A stretch of DNA of 64,000 nt, taken from assembly GCF_040183065.1 (NCBI RefSeq), contig NC_091121.1:62032287-62096286 (forward strand). The letters run 5' to 3'. The stretch is from Periplaneta americana. Its lineage: Eukaryota > Arthropoda > Insecta > Blattodea > Blattidae. Below, one piece after another: positions 10,816 to 23,920 of the stretch. The notes under the pieces were generated by a model. It made no database searches and had not been told where the DNA came from. It worked only from the letters and a program-made list of their open reading frames with translations. Made by a program: the position numbers and the translations under genes. Position 1 is the first letter of the stretch; every line of letters starts with the position of its first letter.

Positions 10816-12204
10816 TCTTTAAGTGAAATATTCTCATTATCTCAGCAGAATTCTAGAATTATCACGAAAATTCTTTCAAAATAACTCATAAATACTAAAT
10901 GTAAACAATAGTTTCTACTAAGGTATGTGCTGTAGTTAGATGAGAGACCAACAAATGCAAGAATCACTTCCTAATATGAAGGATAGTAAAAATGTGTACT
11001 GCTATTAAATAAAGTCTTCCTTTTTAAGAATATCTCCTTTATCTTATAGAACGATATATGTATAAGAGGACATTACACAGAAGATTAGCTAGAATCCCCC
11101 ACATATACTCATGCATGCTTGCTTCACCTCTCACTCATTTGCGTACCCACACTTTCCATATCCAATTACATTTGAAAGAAATTTTCCCATCTTTTGGTAA
11201 ATTCTACACACACATTCTGTGCAAATGCACATGAGCACACACATTGTTGGAAAATGTAATAATTGTTTGTGATAAACATTACATTAAAAACACAAAAACT
11301 TGCTAGAAAAATATTTACTTAGTCACCAAAGATTAAAAAACAATACCTGCGACAAACCATTCATTTTGGTAATAATATGGATGCTCTTGTGCCAGAATGG
11401 GCAGGAACATGAGTTAATATGTGGAAAGGTTGACTGTCTTGAACAGTTTTTTTTTTTTTGCACATGTTACGAAGTTAAAATAAAATACATCAAATGAATT
11501 AAAAATATTTATAATGGATGCGAATGCATAACAACTAATGTCTTACATGGTATGTCTCGGTTTAACAAATCCAATCCATTCATGTATAAAATATAAATAT
11601 GTATAATAGCATACATACATACACACACACCGAACCCGCTCAGTGCACAAAATTGCCAACCCTCCAGAATGCCATAGAATTTGTAATAAGTCACTATTTC
11701 CTCTAAATAGTATGGAAAATGTCTATACATTTCATGGAACACTTTGCATATTTTACTGATGAAGTAATAAATATTCATGCAATATCTGAAAAGTTGGACA
11801 ATCATATGCATCACAACATTCATAAACTTGTAGCAACCAGGAAGATCTGCTCATACCCCCCCCCCCAATTCCAGCAAATTATTTATAATACAAGGGCCAA
11901 AGTAAAGTCTTTTTCTTATGTTGCAATAAAAGCTTATAAAGTGGAAGAAGCACTTTGGTGTTTTAATATTTTTAATTTTATAAACCACAACCAGTCTACA
12001 TGCTCCATTACCAATATCAGTGGCACAGACATATGGCAATGTAACCTCTAACAAAAAGATATAATAATAGTATTAAAAATATCTACAGTAGCATCAGGAG
12101 CAGCAGCAGCCATAGTAATACTAATTAAAAAAAGTGACTGATGTGACAATAATGAAGACTAAGAGGAAAAGGAGAAAGAATGACGAAATAATGATAATGA
12201 CTAT
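10816..12204. other. No gene seen
   Basis: AT-rich sequence with short unsupported open frames, a CA patch near 11617-11629, a T-run near 11449-11459 and a run of nine or ten C near 11857. No motif or repeat element is recognised. Confidence 0.5.
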
Positions 12205-12452
12205 AATTATATGAGGGGCCAAGTCCACCAGTGGTCAGTTTGTGGATTAATACAATTTCGGATGAAGAAAACTTAGCTTTATTCATTGCCACAACAAATA
12301 AAGCCCATAACTCATTTGTTACTCCACAGAGGGCAGCATTTCCTGTGGAAGATGAAGGTTGCTAAGCATGAGCCAGGAACTTTAAGAGTCAGTTTCTCAG
12401 AACTATTCCAGACGGACTTGGTCCACTCTGGTTGTGAACCCCTCATATAATT
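12205..12452. mobile_element. MITE with AATTATATGAGGGG ends
   Basis: The outer 14 bases (12205-12218) recur inverted at 12439-12452. Just inside, CCAAGTCCACCAG and its loose inverted partner GGACTTGGTCCACTCTGG extend the terminal structure. The element is 248 bp and non-coding. The superfamily was not determined. Confidence 0.65.
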
Positions 12453-13654
12453 TTCTACGCATTTTCACAAACCAAAGGCGTGCTATCATATTTTCTCTCA
12501 CGACAAGACTAAAAATTCCCATAATACTATATAAATAATAGTATTAAAATGAGAGCCAATTTAAAGCACGGTGTAAATGATTACTTTGTGTTATTTTGCT
12601 ATAGGTTTCACAGTGCCCTCTTTATACTGGAATATTATCATTATCATCTTCTACTTTCAAGATTTGAGCACTTAGACCCATTATGTTCTCATTGGAAAAT
12701 TATGAACCAGCACTGGACATGATAGGTCATGTGGTTAGCATAACGCAAGACAACTTAAAACAACAGTGGGCAAACATTAGAGACACATATCCAGGACGAT
12801 AAATATTTACATTCCTGCTACGAATATAACATTTTGCAACACCTGGAGTGATACTTTGCATAATAAGAAAGTACAAATTTTTGCATAACCTAGCATATAT
12901 ACTAACACTTGCAGTACTATACTGTCTTGGTCCTTTTTTTTATTCAGTCACCAAAACTCAAGTTAGCATTATCAGTAGCCCTTGCCTTAAAATGTACAAT
13001 AAAAAAATCAATACACCTGTGTCATAACAGGCTTGGGCACTAATACCTCAATTGAGTCCCTGCAGACTACCCCTTACTCCCCACTCCACTTTCCCCGGCT
13101 GAAGCAGTAATATTTTGGCTCGATATGAGTAGAAAGGAAGGTAAACATTGCTGAGGCCACACAGAGCACTACGCTATGTACGTGATGTTTGCTATATCCA
13201 GTGGCCACACTGAAAGCTATGTTTTACAAAACTCTTCTGTCTACCAGTTAGCTAAGAGACAAGAAACAATATTTCCTGCTCCATTAAAACATTTCATGTC
13301 ATAGCTCCTATGATAGTCAGTCAATCGCGCTGTAATTTTTATGAATGATAGATTAGTGTCTAAGGAAAGCAGATAAAAGAATTCAAAATCAAAATCTTTT
13401 ATTTTAAAGTCAGGAAAAAAATACTTCTTCCGCAGATATTAAATTACGATATTTTCGAAAAATCGCGTGCACCACTTCCTTTATCCGTTTATAATGATTC
13501 ATATTATTTATTTAGTCTTGGGCTCAGATGAAAGATAAAAACATATTTATATATTGTTATGGTCATTTATATGCAATAGAAGTATAAAATATATCTAGGG
13601 CTTTGTTCCACAAACATGCATGCTTTCTAAATTCAATTAACTGCTCATATTCAC
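12453..13654. other. No gene seen
   Basis: AT-rich, low-complexity sequence. No open frame, repeat end or RNA feature that I can support. Confidence 0.5.

Positions 13655-13708
<54 letters not shown>
13655..13708 (+). repeat. (AAT)n microsatellite, SINE tail
   Basis: About 18 AAT units abut the 3' end of the minus-strand SINE at 13709 and probably grew from its tail. Confidence 0.95.
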
Positions 13709-14010
13709 CCGTGGTGCTACAGCCCTTGAAGGACTCAGACCAACAAGCCGGCTGCTGGCCTTACATTCACATGCCAAAGGAGAGGTGGACGATCATTCAA
13801 CCAGAATGGAGGTATTGTGTGGTTACCACAATGATCCCCCAGCCATTATAGCTGGATTTCGCAACCTATCGTAGCTCCCCAAGTGCATTACGATGCTGGG
13901 TGGGCACCAGTCCCATACACTGGCCGAAATTTCATGAGAAAATTTCTTCCCCCATGAGGACTCAACCAGCACGCATTCCGTAATGCGAATTCTAGGAGGA
14001 TGCCTTAGTC
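13709..14010 (-). mobile_element. SINE family D
   Basis: On the minus strand a B-box-like GGTTGAGTCCTCATGGG starts the recognisable part. A body shared with 32335-32585 follows (TCTCATGAAATTTC, CACCCAGCATCG, CCACACAATAC, GATCGTCCACCTCTCC), and then an (ATT)n tail. The second copy in inverse orientation confirms that it is a dispersed repeat. Confidence 0.75.
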
Positions 14011-15110
14011 ACATTCACTATATGTACCCACTTATTGAAGTGAAAATAATCAGAAAACACAAGTTGTGAAGATGATTGTTGCAACCTGAATGTGAGTTCT
14101 GCACTTGGCATGAAAGAAACCTGTCCAATGGTCTACTTCGCAAGCCCATATATAGCGATGTTTTGAAAATATAACCAAGAATCAAACACTTCACGACGTA
14201 GCTAAGATAATGAACATTGTGAGCGCAGCTCTGTGTGGCCAGGTAACTGTGAATAAAGAGAGCTACATTTTGCAAATGTAGCGAACATCATGCGCTGTGT
14301 GGTCTCTGCATTATACTTCGGCTGTTACAAGAATGCCTCTTAACAACGCATGTGAAGGTAATGCAAAATAGACAAAGAACTTCACCTGTATCCCTGTAAG
14401 GTTTTTGTTTATATTACCATGGCAACTTTACAGCATTGTCATATTTCTGCAGTAGAACATACTTCAGTTATCTAGTTGAGAGCAGATGAAAAATGTTTAG
14501 TTTATACTACTGTCTTTTTCTTACGATTTTTATTTTATTTATAACCAATTTTAGAGATTATACTAAGTGCATCTTGGACATAAAGTTACTGTCTGACTGA
14601 GTGGTTCTATAGCATCTCGATTTCCCCATCCATTTCTGCTGATCTCTGTGTAAAGGCTTGTGGTTGAAGTGTTTGGCTCTTTCCTGAAAATACTTGCTGC
14701 TCGGAATTGTAAGTTTACGTAATATAATAAAACTGTTTAAAATAACTTAAAGAAAAGTACCCTATAAAGTAAGTGTCACAAAACTTTCCCCATTTTGCCG
14801 AACCTGAAACATAACTACTCGGTCGGACAGTAGTATAATGTTTCCAATAGTTGCATGTCATGCTGGCTTCAGATAAATGTTAGAGCTTTACTTCTGGCAA
14901 TCCCACTCTTATAAAAGATTATCACTGCTAAATATTAAATCAGTGACTGTCAGTATGTTGATAATACAAGATATGAATGTAGCCATAAACAACATATGAA
15001 TGTCAACCTACATGGTTGTTTTTATTTCGTTGAGAAATGACGAAGCTATAATGAAAAGAGGTATGGGGTTTAAACATATGTAAAGTTGAAGAAACTGTCA
15101 AGCCTGTTTG
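14011..15110. other. No gene seen
   Basis: Mostly AT-rich. The minus-strand frame at 14018-14275 has no recognisable motif. I see no confident feature. Confidence 0.45.
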
Positions 15111-15114
15111 AAGA

Positions 15115-15905
15115 AGCAGCTTCGTTATTATGTTAGCAGTATGTGGACAGGGGCAGACATTATCATGCTGTAGTCCTTCCACTCATTTTTCAATTGCAGC
15201 CTCAGAGCGACTGAGATGTTCGCAATAATATCAGCAGTAATGGTTACATTCCTCGGAAACAATTCATAGTAGATGACGCCTTCTTTGTCCATCAGGTGCA
15301 CAAGATTAGCTTACATGGATGGACACCAGCTTTTTTGTTAGGGCTGAGGCATTCCTTTCTGTTCTTCAAAATTTAAATTATGGTTTATTTAATGATGCTC
15401 GCAACTGCCGAGGTCGTATCAGCATCGCCGGTGTGTGGAATTTTGTCCTACAGAGTTCTTTTACATACCAGTAAATCTACTGACATAAGCCTGTTGCATT
15501 TAAGCACACTTAAATTCCATCAACCTGGGCAGGGACTGAACCCGCAACCTCGAGCACAGAAGGCCAGCACTATACCGACTCTGTTCTTTATGTTGATGTA
15601 AAGGCACCATTTTGCGCCACCAGTAACAACAATTTGGGACAAAAACGATCGATGTTGTTGACAAGCTAAATGAGGATGAACAAGCAAAGAAGAATGGTAG
15701 CATGTTGATTTTTGTTGTTTTTGCTTAAAACGGTATCCATATACCCAATTTTTTTAACTGTCCATGGAATGCAGAAGTCGTATGATGGTTGATTGGTCGT
15801 AGTTCATTATATTGGCCAATTCCAGAGTTGAATGACGTGAATCATTGTGAATTGAAGTACTTAAACAGTCTTCAACAAACTCAATCGTCCTGAATGTGGA
15901 GAATC
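15115..15905 (-). pseudogene. Mariner-type transposase relic, split by a SINE
   Basis: The minus strand gives, from about 15880 down, STLELANIMNYDQSTIIRLL and KLGIWIPF (helix-turn-helix and linker of mariner transposases). After the SINE at 15367-15580, MDKEGVIYYELFPRNVTI follows, equal to the conserved block between the first and second catalytic Asp. APVHILL then stands where HDNARPH should be. Frameshifts and the loss of the Asp show it is dead. Removing the SINE and one duplication copy restores continuity at the insertion point. Confidence 0.8.
15367..15580 (-). mobile_element. tRNA-derived SINE (family A) inside mariner relic
   Basis: The 8-bp direct repeat CTGTTCTT (15359-15366 and 15581-15588) flanks the element. 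The minus-strand head has AGTCGGTATAGTGCTGG and B box GGTTCAGTCCC. The body includes GTCAGTAGATTTACTGG and GGCAGTTGCGAGCATC. It is the same family as the split copy at 56331-57790. Confidence 0.85.
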
Positions 15906-16829
15906 ATTCATGTCAAAATGATCCTCTTTATACGAGAAAACAATTTTTGTACCCTACTTTCTCCAATGTCATTTTTCTCATAAACAGCACAAATGGTTCT
16001 AGTGGCCTCTGATGCTTTTACTCCTCAATTAAACTTAAACGTATTTGTCTTTAGCCCATAATTATCACAAACTTTATTAAAAATTCGAAAAATTGAAGAT
16101 GTATTCAGTAACAAAATACTATGACATTAAAATGACAAATTCCAAATTACAAAGACCCTATCGCCATGGAAAACAAAAATGCTATGAACGTGTGTGTCAA
16201 CCTGACAGATTATGACAGGGCAGTTGTAGAACAAGTATTAGATAAAAATGATTAAGAAATAATGCAATCATGTGGTAAAGGGTGGGGAAATTCGTGGGTA
16301 CAGAATTAAAGGATTAATAATTAGAGACAAATTGTAATATGCTGCAGGAATATATATATATATATATAATTTCCAAAGTTTGTTTATATAAGAAATGTGG
16401 GGAAAAACAACAGGTAAATCAGTGCAATTTCATCATTCTCATAAGAGATCAGGCATTTTTAGTGTCAAAAATTTAATATGACTAGTGTTTCAAAACGAAT
16501 ATGTATAATATTAAATGTATCATCTGTTACGATGTTTGTGTAATTTATATCTATTTATTATTGCATTTGATGAAGTTCTAGGTATTTTAATTTTTAAGAA
16601 AAAAATTATTTAAGAAGTACAATATATTTTGCGAAAATATCTTCAATTTCTGTAGTGAGAACACCAAGTCATTATTCAGATACTGAAACAAACTTTTAAC
16701 ACATGAATACTAAAGGTGAAGATATTTCATACTGAAGGTGTTTGTGATGCATCTATCTCAAGTCCACAGAGTGATCTCCAGGATAAGCAAAAGGAGGGGG
16801 AAACTAGGTACCAGCACATAGAAGAAAAA
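15906..16829. other. No gene seen
   Basis: AT-rich sequence with a short (AT)n run near 16351-16369. No supported feature. Confidence 0.5.
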
Positions 16830-17180
16830 GACTGCATTCACTCGTAAGTACATGGACAACTACTTGAAACTTGATTTCATACAATGCCCTGACAATGAAC
16901 AACCTCAATGTGTTCTGGAAAATTAAGCTATGAAGCCATCGCGAATGAAGCCATTTCGACATCTCAACACAAAACAAACCCATTGAATTCTTCAGGTGTA
17001 AAAGAAATGCACTTAAAACATAAAAGAAAATTATTTCCCAAGTTTCGACTACTGATACTTCACTTCTGACGGCATCCTATTTAATATCATTAAAGATAGC
17101 CAAATGTAAAAAATTGTATTCATTTGTCGAAGAACTCATTAAGCCTTCTTTGATTTCTTCTTCGTTTTTCCACAACATAT
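16830..17180 (+). pseudogene. BED-finger hAT-type fragment (ZBED5-like)
   Basis: The plus strand reads DNYLKLDFIQCPDNEQPQCV, then AMKPSRM and RHLNTKQTH. This is the C-x2-C...H-x4-H BED-type finger context seen at the start of ZBED5/SCAND3-like hAT transposases. TASYLISLKIAKCKKLYSF and EELIKPS follow, also typical. Stops and short deletions break it. It is a different hAT lineage from the element that follows at 17567. Confidence 0.7.
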
Positions 17181-17566
17181 CTCTGTTAAACTACATTTTC
17201 TGCCATGACTGTGCTTAAAACGAAACAGTGCAATTATCTGCAACTTCCTGATTATTCCCCTTTGGCTATCACTTCTACTCATCCCAGAATTAACAAGTTA
17301 ACAGACAGAAAACAGCAACAAAAGTCTTACTAGTCTCGTTAAAACCTTAAAAATTCTCAGGTGTAATAACAAATACAATAAACTAAGCACTAAGGTTAGC
17401 TTTTTCCATAACTTATAATTATTGCTGTGTTAGTATGCTGCATTTTTAAATTCATAATATTAATTAGTATTGAAACTAGTGTTTAAAATTGAGAGATTCG
17501 TACATTTTATACATAAAATTACATACACTGCATATAAAAACATTTGGCTTGTGTATGTGTGATAAC

Positions 17567-19762
<2,196 letters not shown>

Positions 19763-19770
19763 GTGATAAC

Positions 19771-20440
19771 ATTTCGCCGGTCAGAAAGAGATAATATGTC
19801 AATGAAAATGAGCATAAATTAAATTAATGATGTTGGCTTGAATAAACTACAACATGCTATAAAATTTCATTAACCCTGCGATTTATAATTAATTAAATTA
19901 CTTGTCAACATGTCCCACCATTTTCATAGTGTATTAATATTATTTAAGTCTTAATATTATTATGCCATACTCAATTATTAATACTTATGTTAGTTAAATG
20001 TATTAACTTAGTATGGTATATTGGTGTAATATCTGTCTATATACCATCTCAGTTCTCCTTTTTCTACGTTTCATAGCAGAACTTGTTTTGTAGATATTAC
20101 TTATATGTATGATTTAATGATTCATCATCTATGACCTAGCTTGGCTTTTAACGAACCATGACTTCTAAACTTTCCATTTCCTAAAATGAGTGTTATATGA
20201 GGTAAAGGCTCCCTGTATAATATAATTTTGCTTCCTGACATGATTTCTGGTATAGTTGGTTTGCTTTCTAAAATTGATTTGAAGATGATAGATAAAAACT
20301 TTTAAGGTTGGTTGATATCTTATTAAGACCACTTCACAACTATGCCATAAGGCTTTCCTTAACTGATCTAGACTTAACTGATTACTCCTTTCAACGTGTG
20401 TACCTTGTATGTATATGTTGACAGATATTGTTAGACAGAA
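19771..20440. other. No gene seen
   Basis: AT-rich intergenic sequence without supported features. Confidence 0.5.
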
Positions 20441-20680
20441 TGCTGTGAACTATAAATACATACATAGTGTTCTGCTCAAGAGCAGGGTTTTCACTGGAAA
20501 CCCAGCATTCTCCAATCTTTCCTATTTTCTGCCTTCTCCCAATCACAATTCCTTCCAGTGCAACCTTCAGTAGGCAGTTTCTTCTCAGCCAGTGATCCGA
20601 CCAATTCCTTTTCTTCTTCCTGATCAGTTTCAGCATCATTCTTTCTTCACCCACTCTTTCCAACACAGCTTCTGTGAACT
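20441..20680 (-). pseudogene. LINE ORF2 C-terminal fragment (family 2)
   Basis: The minus strand reads VLERVGEERMMLKLIRKKKR, then NWSDHWLRRNCLLKVALEG and, in the last third, GRRQKIGKIGECWV. This is the Arg-rich tail of insect non-LTR reverse transcriptases (conserved core ...NW-GH-LRR-CLL...ALEG). A longer copy lies at 22130-22730. It is 5'-truncated and inactive. Confidence 0.75.
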
Positions 20681-21575
20681 GTAAAGATTTTTAAATTTAA
20701 AGTGCACTCATTCTTTTTCTACCAAAGGTTTCCACAATTTATTAAAACGATGCCATCTGCTACCAAGATGGAAAGTCTGGATATTCATCTTCATTCGTGA
20801 TAGAGCTTTCAAATGTAGGAAATTTACTACATGAAGATAAGAGTTTTATTTCCTTCCAGAAACAACCACACTCCCCAGAAGACTATTGAGGTTTTGGTGA
20901 GAAAATGGTTCAAGCAAGCTTACAAGTCAAGAGGTAGGAATAGAGATCAAGACTGGTTATGCAGAATGAGGGTTGACTTCTTTGTTTGAAGCATGTACTA
21001 CATCTGTATGTGCACTTCTAGTTAAAGTTTATGATGCTGAAGTACATTTAAGAACGTCATGTTCATGAATTATGGCACTCTTGTATTAGTACTGGTACAG
21101 CATTAGAAAAAGAAATGTGTTACACGAAGAAGTATCACCTATTTGGTGTACTTCAAAAACATCTGCAACAGAAGCCTTCTATAAAGACAAAGAGATATGA
21201 AATAAGCACATCCTTCCTAACGAAATGTAATTATTGAAGTACAATATAAGAGATTCAGAGAAATTATCAATGCGTGCAAGATAAAAAAATATCAGAGTTG
21301 TAAATTAAGTAATGGTAACAACAAAAATATAAAAAAAGTGAATTTATTTGAAAATACCCATTACAACAGGCCTCCAATATGATGGCTGGCCATGTCCGAT
21401 ATCTTTTGCCAAATGTGCGGGACTCATTGCATGCTGTCAGCCAAGTGGTTTCTATTGAGAGCAGCAATGGAGTGCTACATTGCTTGATTATTGCATGCAC
21501 ATTAAGAAACCACACCCTCTCTGTGGGTTCTTTCATCTGGGAAAACAAGTACTAATCACAAGGACTCGCACGCAC
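20681..21575. other. No gene seen
   Basis: Short frames on both strands (for example 21267-21548 minus) lack recognisable motifs. No feature supported. Confidence 0.45.
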
Positions 21576-21607
21576 ACGCACACGCACACACACACACACA
21601 CACACAC
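21567..21607 (+). repeat. (CA)n microsatellite
   Basis: An interrupted CACACG/CA tract of about 40 bp lies immediately before a LINE fragment. Confidence 0.9.
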
Positions 21608-21900
21608 GTCACCAAACCTGACTACATTGCTGACTGGGCATGGAAGAATCAATAGTTATCTCCACCGATTCAGAATTAAAGATAGTCCAATGTGCGTGTG
21701 TGAAGTTGGGGAACAATCAGTCGACCACATAATATATGTATGTGAGAAACTAAAAACACAAAGGGAAACATTAAAAGCTTGTGTAATTATGAGTGGAGGG
21801 AAGTGGCCTGTTGAAAAGAACGAATTGGGAGTACCTATGTAAAACATTTAGAAAAATTTGCCAATAGTATAGACTTAGACTCTCTACAATAAGGATTTAA
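21608..21900 (+). pseudogene. LINE C-terminal fragment (family 3)
   Basis: The plus strand reads LLTGHGRINSYLHRFRIKD, then CVCEVGEQSVDHIIYVCEKL, a degenerate Cys/His finger, then GKWPVEKNELG and, after a stop, KFANSIDLDSL. This is the tail of R1/Jockey-type reverse-transcriptase ORFs after the RNase-H-like region. The fragment is truncated at the CA repeat and interrupted near 21840. Confidence 0.75.
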
Positions 21901-22129
21901 CTTTAGAATAATTTGAATAATTTAAATTAATCAAAGGTACTAAGTAAGTAACTTTAGGATACGAAACTAAATAAGTAGCCATATTAGCACAAATAATAGC
22001 AGGGTAAGGATAATCATTTTGTGACAAAGGTCAACTTACGCATGTAGTATTACTTATAGTAATAATGGAACATGCAGTTCAAAAAAAAAACACACACACA
22101 CGCACGCACGCACACACACCCACAAATAT

Positions 22130-22730
22130 TCTGCCCATGGGCGGGTCTTTCACTGCCAACCCAGCATTCTCCAATCTTTTCTATTTTCTGCCTTCCTCTT
22201 AGTCTCTGCATATGATCCACATATCTTAATGTCGTCTATCATCCGATATTTTCTTCTGTCCCAAACTCTTCTCCTGTTCACCATTCCTTCCAGTGCATTC
22301 TTCAGTAAGCAGTTTCTTCTCAGCCAGTGACCCAACCAATTCCTTTTTCTCTTTCTGCTCCAGCATCATGCTTTCTTCATCCTCTCTTTTCACCACAACT
22401 TCATTTCTTATTCTGTCTGTCCATTTCATTCGCTCCATTCTTCTCCATATCCACATTTCAAATGCTTCTATTCGTTTCTCTTCATTTCGTCGTAAAGTTC
22501 ATGTTTCTGGCCCATATAATGCCACACTCCACACAAAGCACTCACTAGTCTCTTCCTTACTTCTTTTTTCAGAGGTTTGCAGAAGATGCTCTCTTTTCTA
22601 TTAAAAGCTTCCTTTGCCATTGCTATCCTCCTGGCTATAGCTCATGTTACTGCTTACAGTACATCTCAAGTATTTGAAGTTGTTTACTTGCTCTACTGCC
22701 TCATTTGAAAAATTCGTAAGTTTATTATCT
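22130..22730 (-). pseudogene. LINE ORF2 C-terminal fragment (family 2), longer copy
   Basis: From 22700 down, the minus strand gives EAVEQVNNFKYL (reverse-transcriptase thumb region), then KESIFCKPLKKEVRKRL, CGYGEEWSE-like sequence, MERMKWTDRIRNEVVVKR, GHWLRRNCLLKNALEG and NRKDWRMLG. Several frameshifts and stops interrupt it. It is the same family as 20441-20680. A CA-rich tract lies just beyond its 3' end (22091-22120). Confidence 0.8.
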
Positions 22731-22998
22731 ATATATATGAAGGGTTGGCAGGAAGAACGATGAGGGTACATATAACAAATTTGAGAGAAAAATGAATTTT
22801 AAACTTTAAAACAGTCTGCTTTAATTCGTATGCGTAACGTCATTACTTTTAATTTCTTTTATTGCACCTGGAGATTTTTTAATAACCATGTAAGCCTCTA
22901 TTAGTTCTCAACGTAATCCAATAGATGGCACCTCTAACTAAAAAAAAATTCATTTAATGGACCCTCATCGTTCTTCCCGTCGACCCTTCATATATATA
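22731..22998. mobile_element. MITE with ~38-bp TIRs
   Basis: The left end runs TATATATGAAGGGTTGGC, then AGGAAGAACGATGAGGGT. The right end is its inverse (ACCCTCATCGTTCTTCCCG, then TCGACCCTTCATATATATA), with three or four mismatches. The interior is non-coding. The right end merges into a (TA)n run that may be an expanded target site. Confidence 0.75.
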
Positions 22999-22999
22999 T

Positions 23000-23060
<61 letters not shown>
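22991..23060. repeat. (TA)n microsatellite
   Basis: About 33 TA units with one GG interruption, between the MITE and a LINE 3' end. Confidence 0.95.
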
Positions 23061-23061
<1 letters not shown>

Positions 23062-23070
<9 letters not shown>

Positions 23071-23150
23071 GCTAATGCTGAATTTCTGACAATAAAATCA
23101 TTAATTTTCTCGTTCTCCAGTATTTTTCACTCAAGGATGCCAAGTTGATG
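23062..23150 (-). repeat. LINE 3' end, family 1-related
   Basis: The reverse complement reads AAATACTGGAGAACGAG...GATTTTATTGTCAGAAATTC then GCATTAGCCAACAACAATAA. It parallels the 3' end at 10735-10815 with many substitutions, so it is a diverged, 5'-truncated copy. Confidence 0.6.
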
Positions 23151-23165
23151 ATGGCTGGACAGTGT

Positions 23166-23235
<70 letters not shown>

Positions 23236-23285
23236 ACCTATCTACCTACCTACCTACCTACCTACCTATCTATCTATCTATCTAT
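23166..23285 (+). repeat. Compound (TGCC)n(TACC/TATC)n microsatellite
   Basis: About 17 TGCC units pass without a break into TACC and then TATC units, a stepwise single-base drift of one tetranucleotide array. The long Pro/Leu/Ala frame read through it is an artefact. Confidence 0.95.
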
Positions 23286-23439
23286 TGTAACACACTTTTA
23301 TGCTTCTCTCTATATGAGAAATCCCTTTCTGAAGTTTTGTCGTCGAGTTTTGATACACCCTGTGTGTGTATATAAAAAATATATATATATATATATATCC
23401 CACTGCCATCTCTCTCAATACCATCTTATTTCTACGATG

Positions 23440-23920
23440 TGACAATGTGTGTTGTACAACAGACAAGGTGCAGTATTGTACAATAAATTGTGGTCACCTG
23501 CTCACTACAACCAAATGCAAATGGCACTCCAGAAAAAGTTGTTAGTGAGCTGTATTGGCAGTTTGCTGGGGTTAAGCATGACCTTAACTCTTGACGGGTT
23601 TCTGGAGAAACTTTTTTGGTCAGGGAGATCCAGGACGGCACCATTCGTTGTCTCTTTAGATTCATATGCCCGTGCATATGTTTCATAAATGGCCATAATG
23701 CAATGCAGCAAAGCATTCTTTTTCTTGTATCTTTCCAGATGAAGGCCAGCCACTGCATACCTGTGCTATTTTTGCACGTCTGTCAAGTGATGTGGAACCC
23801 CTTGTGATGCGATTTTGAGCATGCTGAGGTGTTTCTGATGATGTGCCATACTGTTTCATGGTTGACCCTAACTCCTTGGCCAAACTGTCATACAGTTTAT
23901 AGGCAGTCTATTGAAACGAT
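23440..23920 (-). pseudogene. Mariner-family transposase relic
   Basis: The minus strand reads AVAGLHLERYKKKNALLHCI, then MAIYETYARAYE, corresponding to the mariner block around the first catalytic Asp (usual form ...DETWARAYE), here with Tyr in place of Asp. Shifted frames then give NEWCRPGSPxPKKF and PSRVKVML, again matching the mariner core. Frame changes and the lost Asp mean it is inactive. Confidence 0.7.

Noticed and set aside
23166-23285. CRISPR-like repeat array
   Set aside because: The units are 4 bp and contiguous without spacers. The organism is a eukaryote.
23145-23375. Pro/Leu/Ala repeat protein
   Set aside because: It is the translation of the TGCC/TACC tetranucleotide array.
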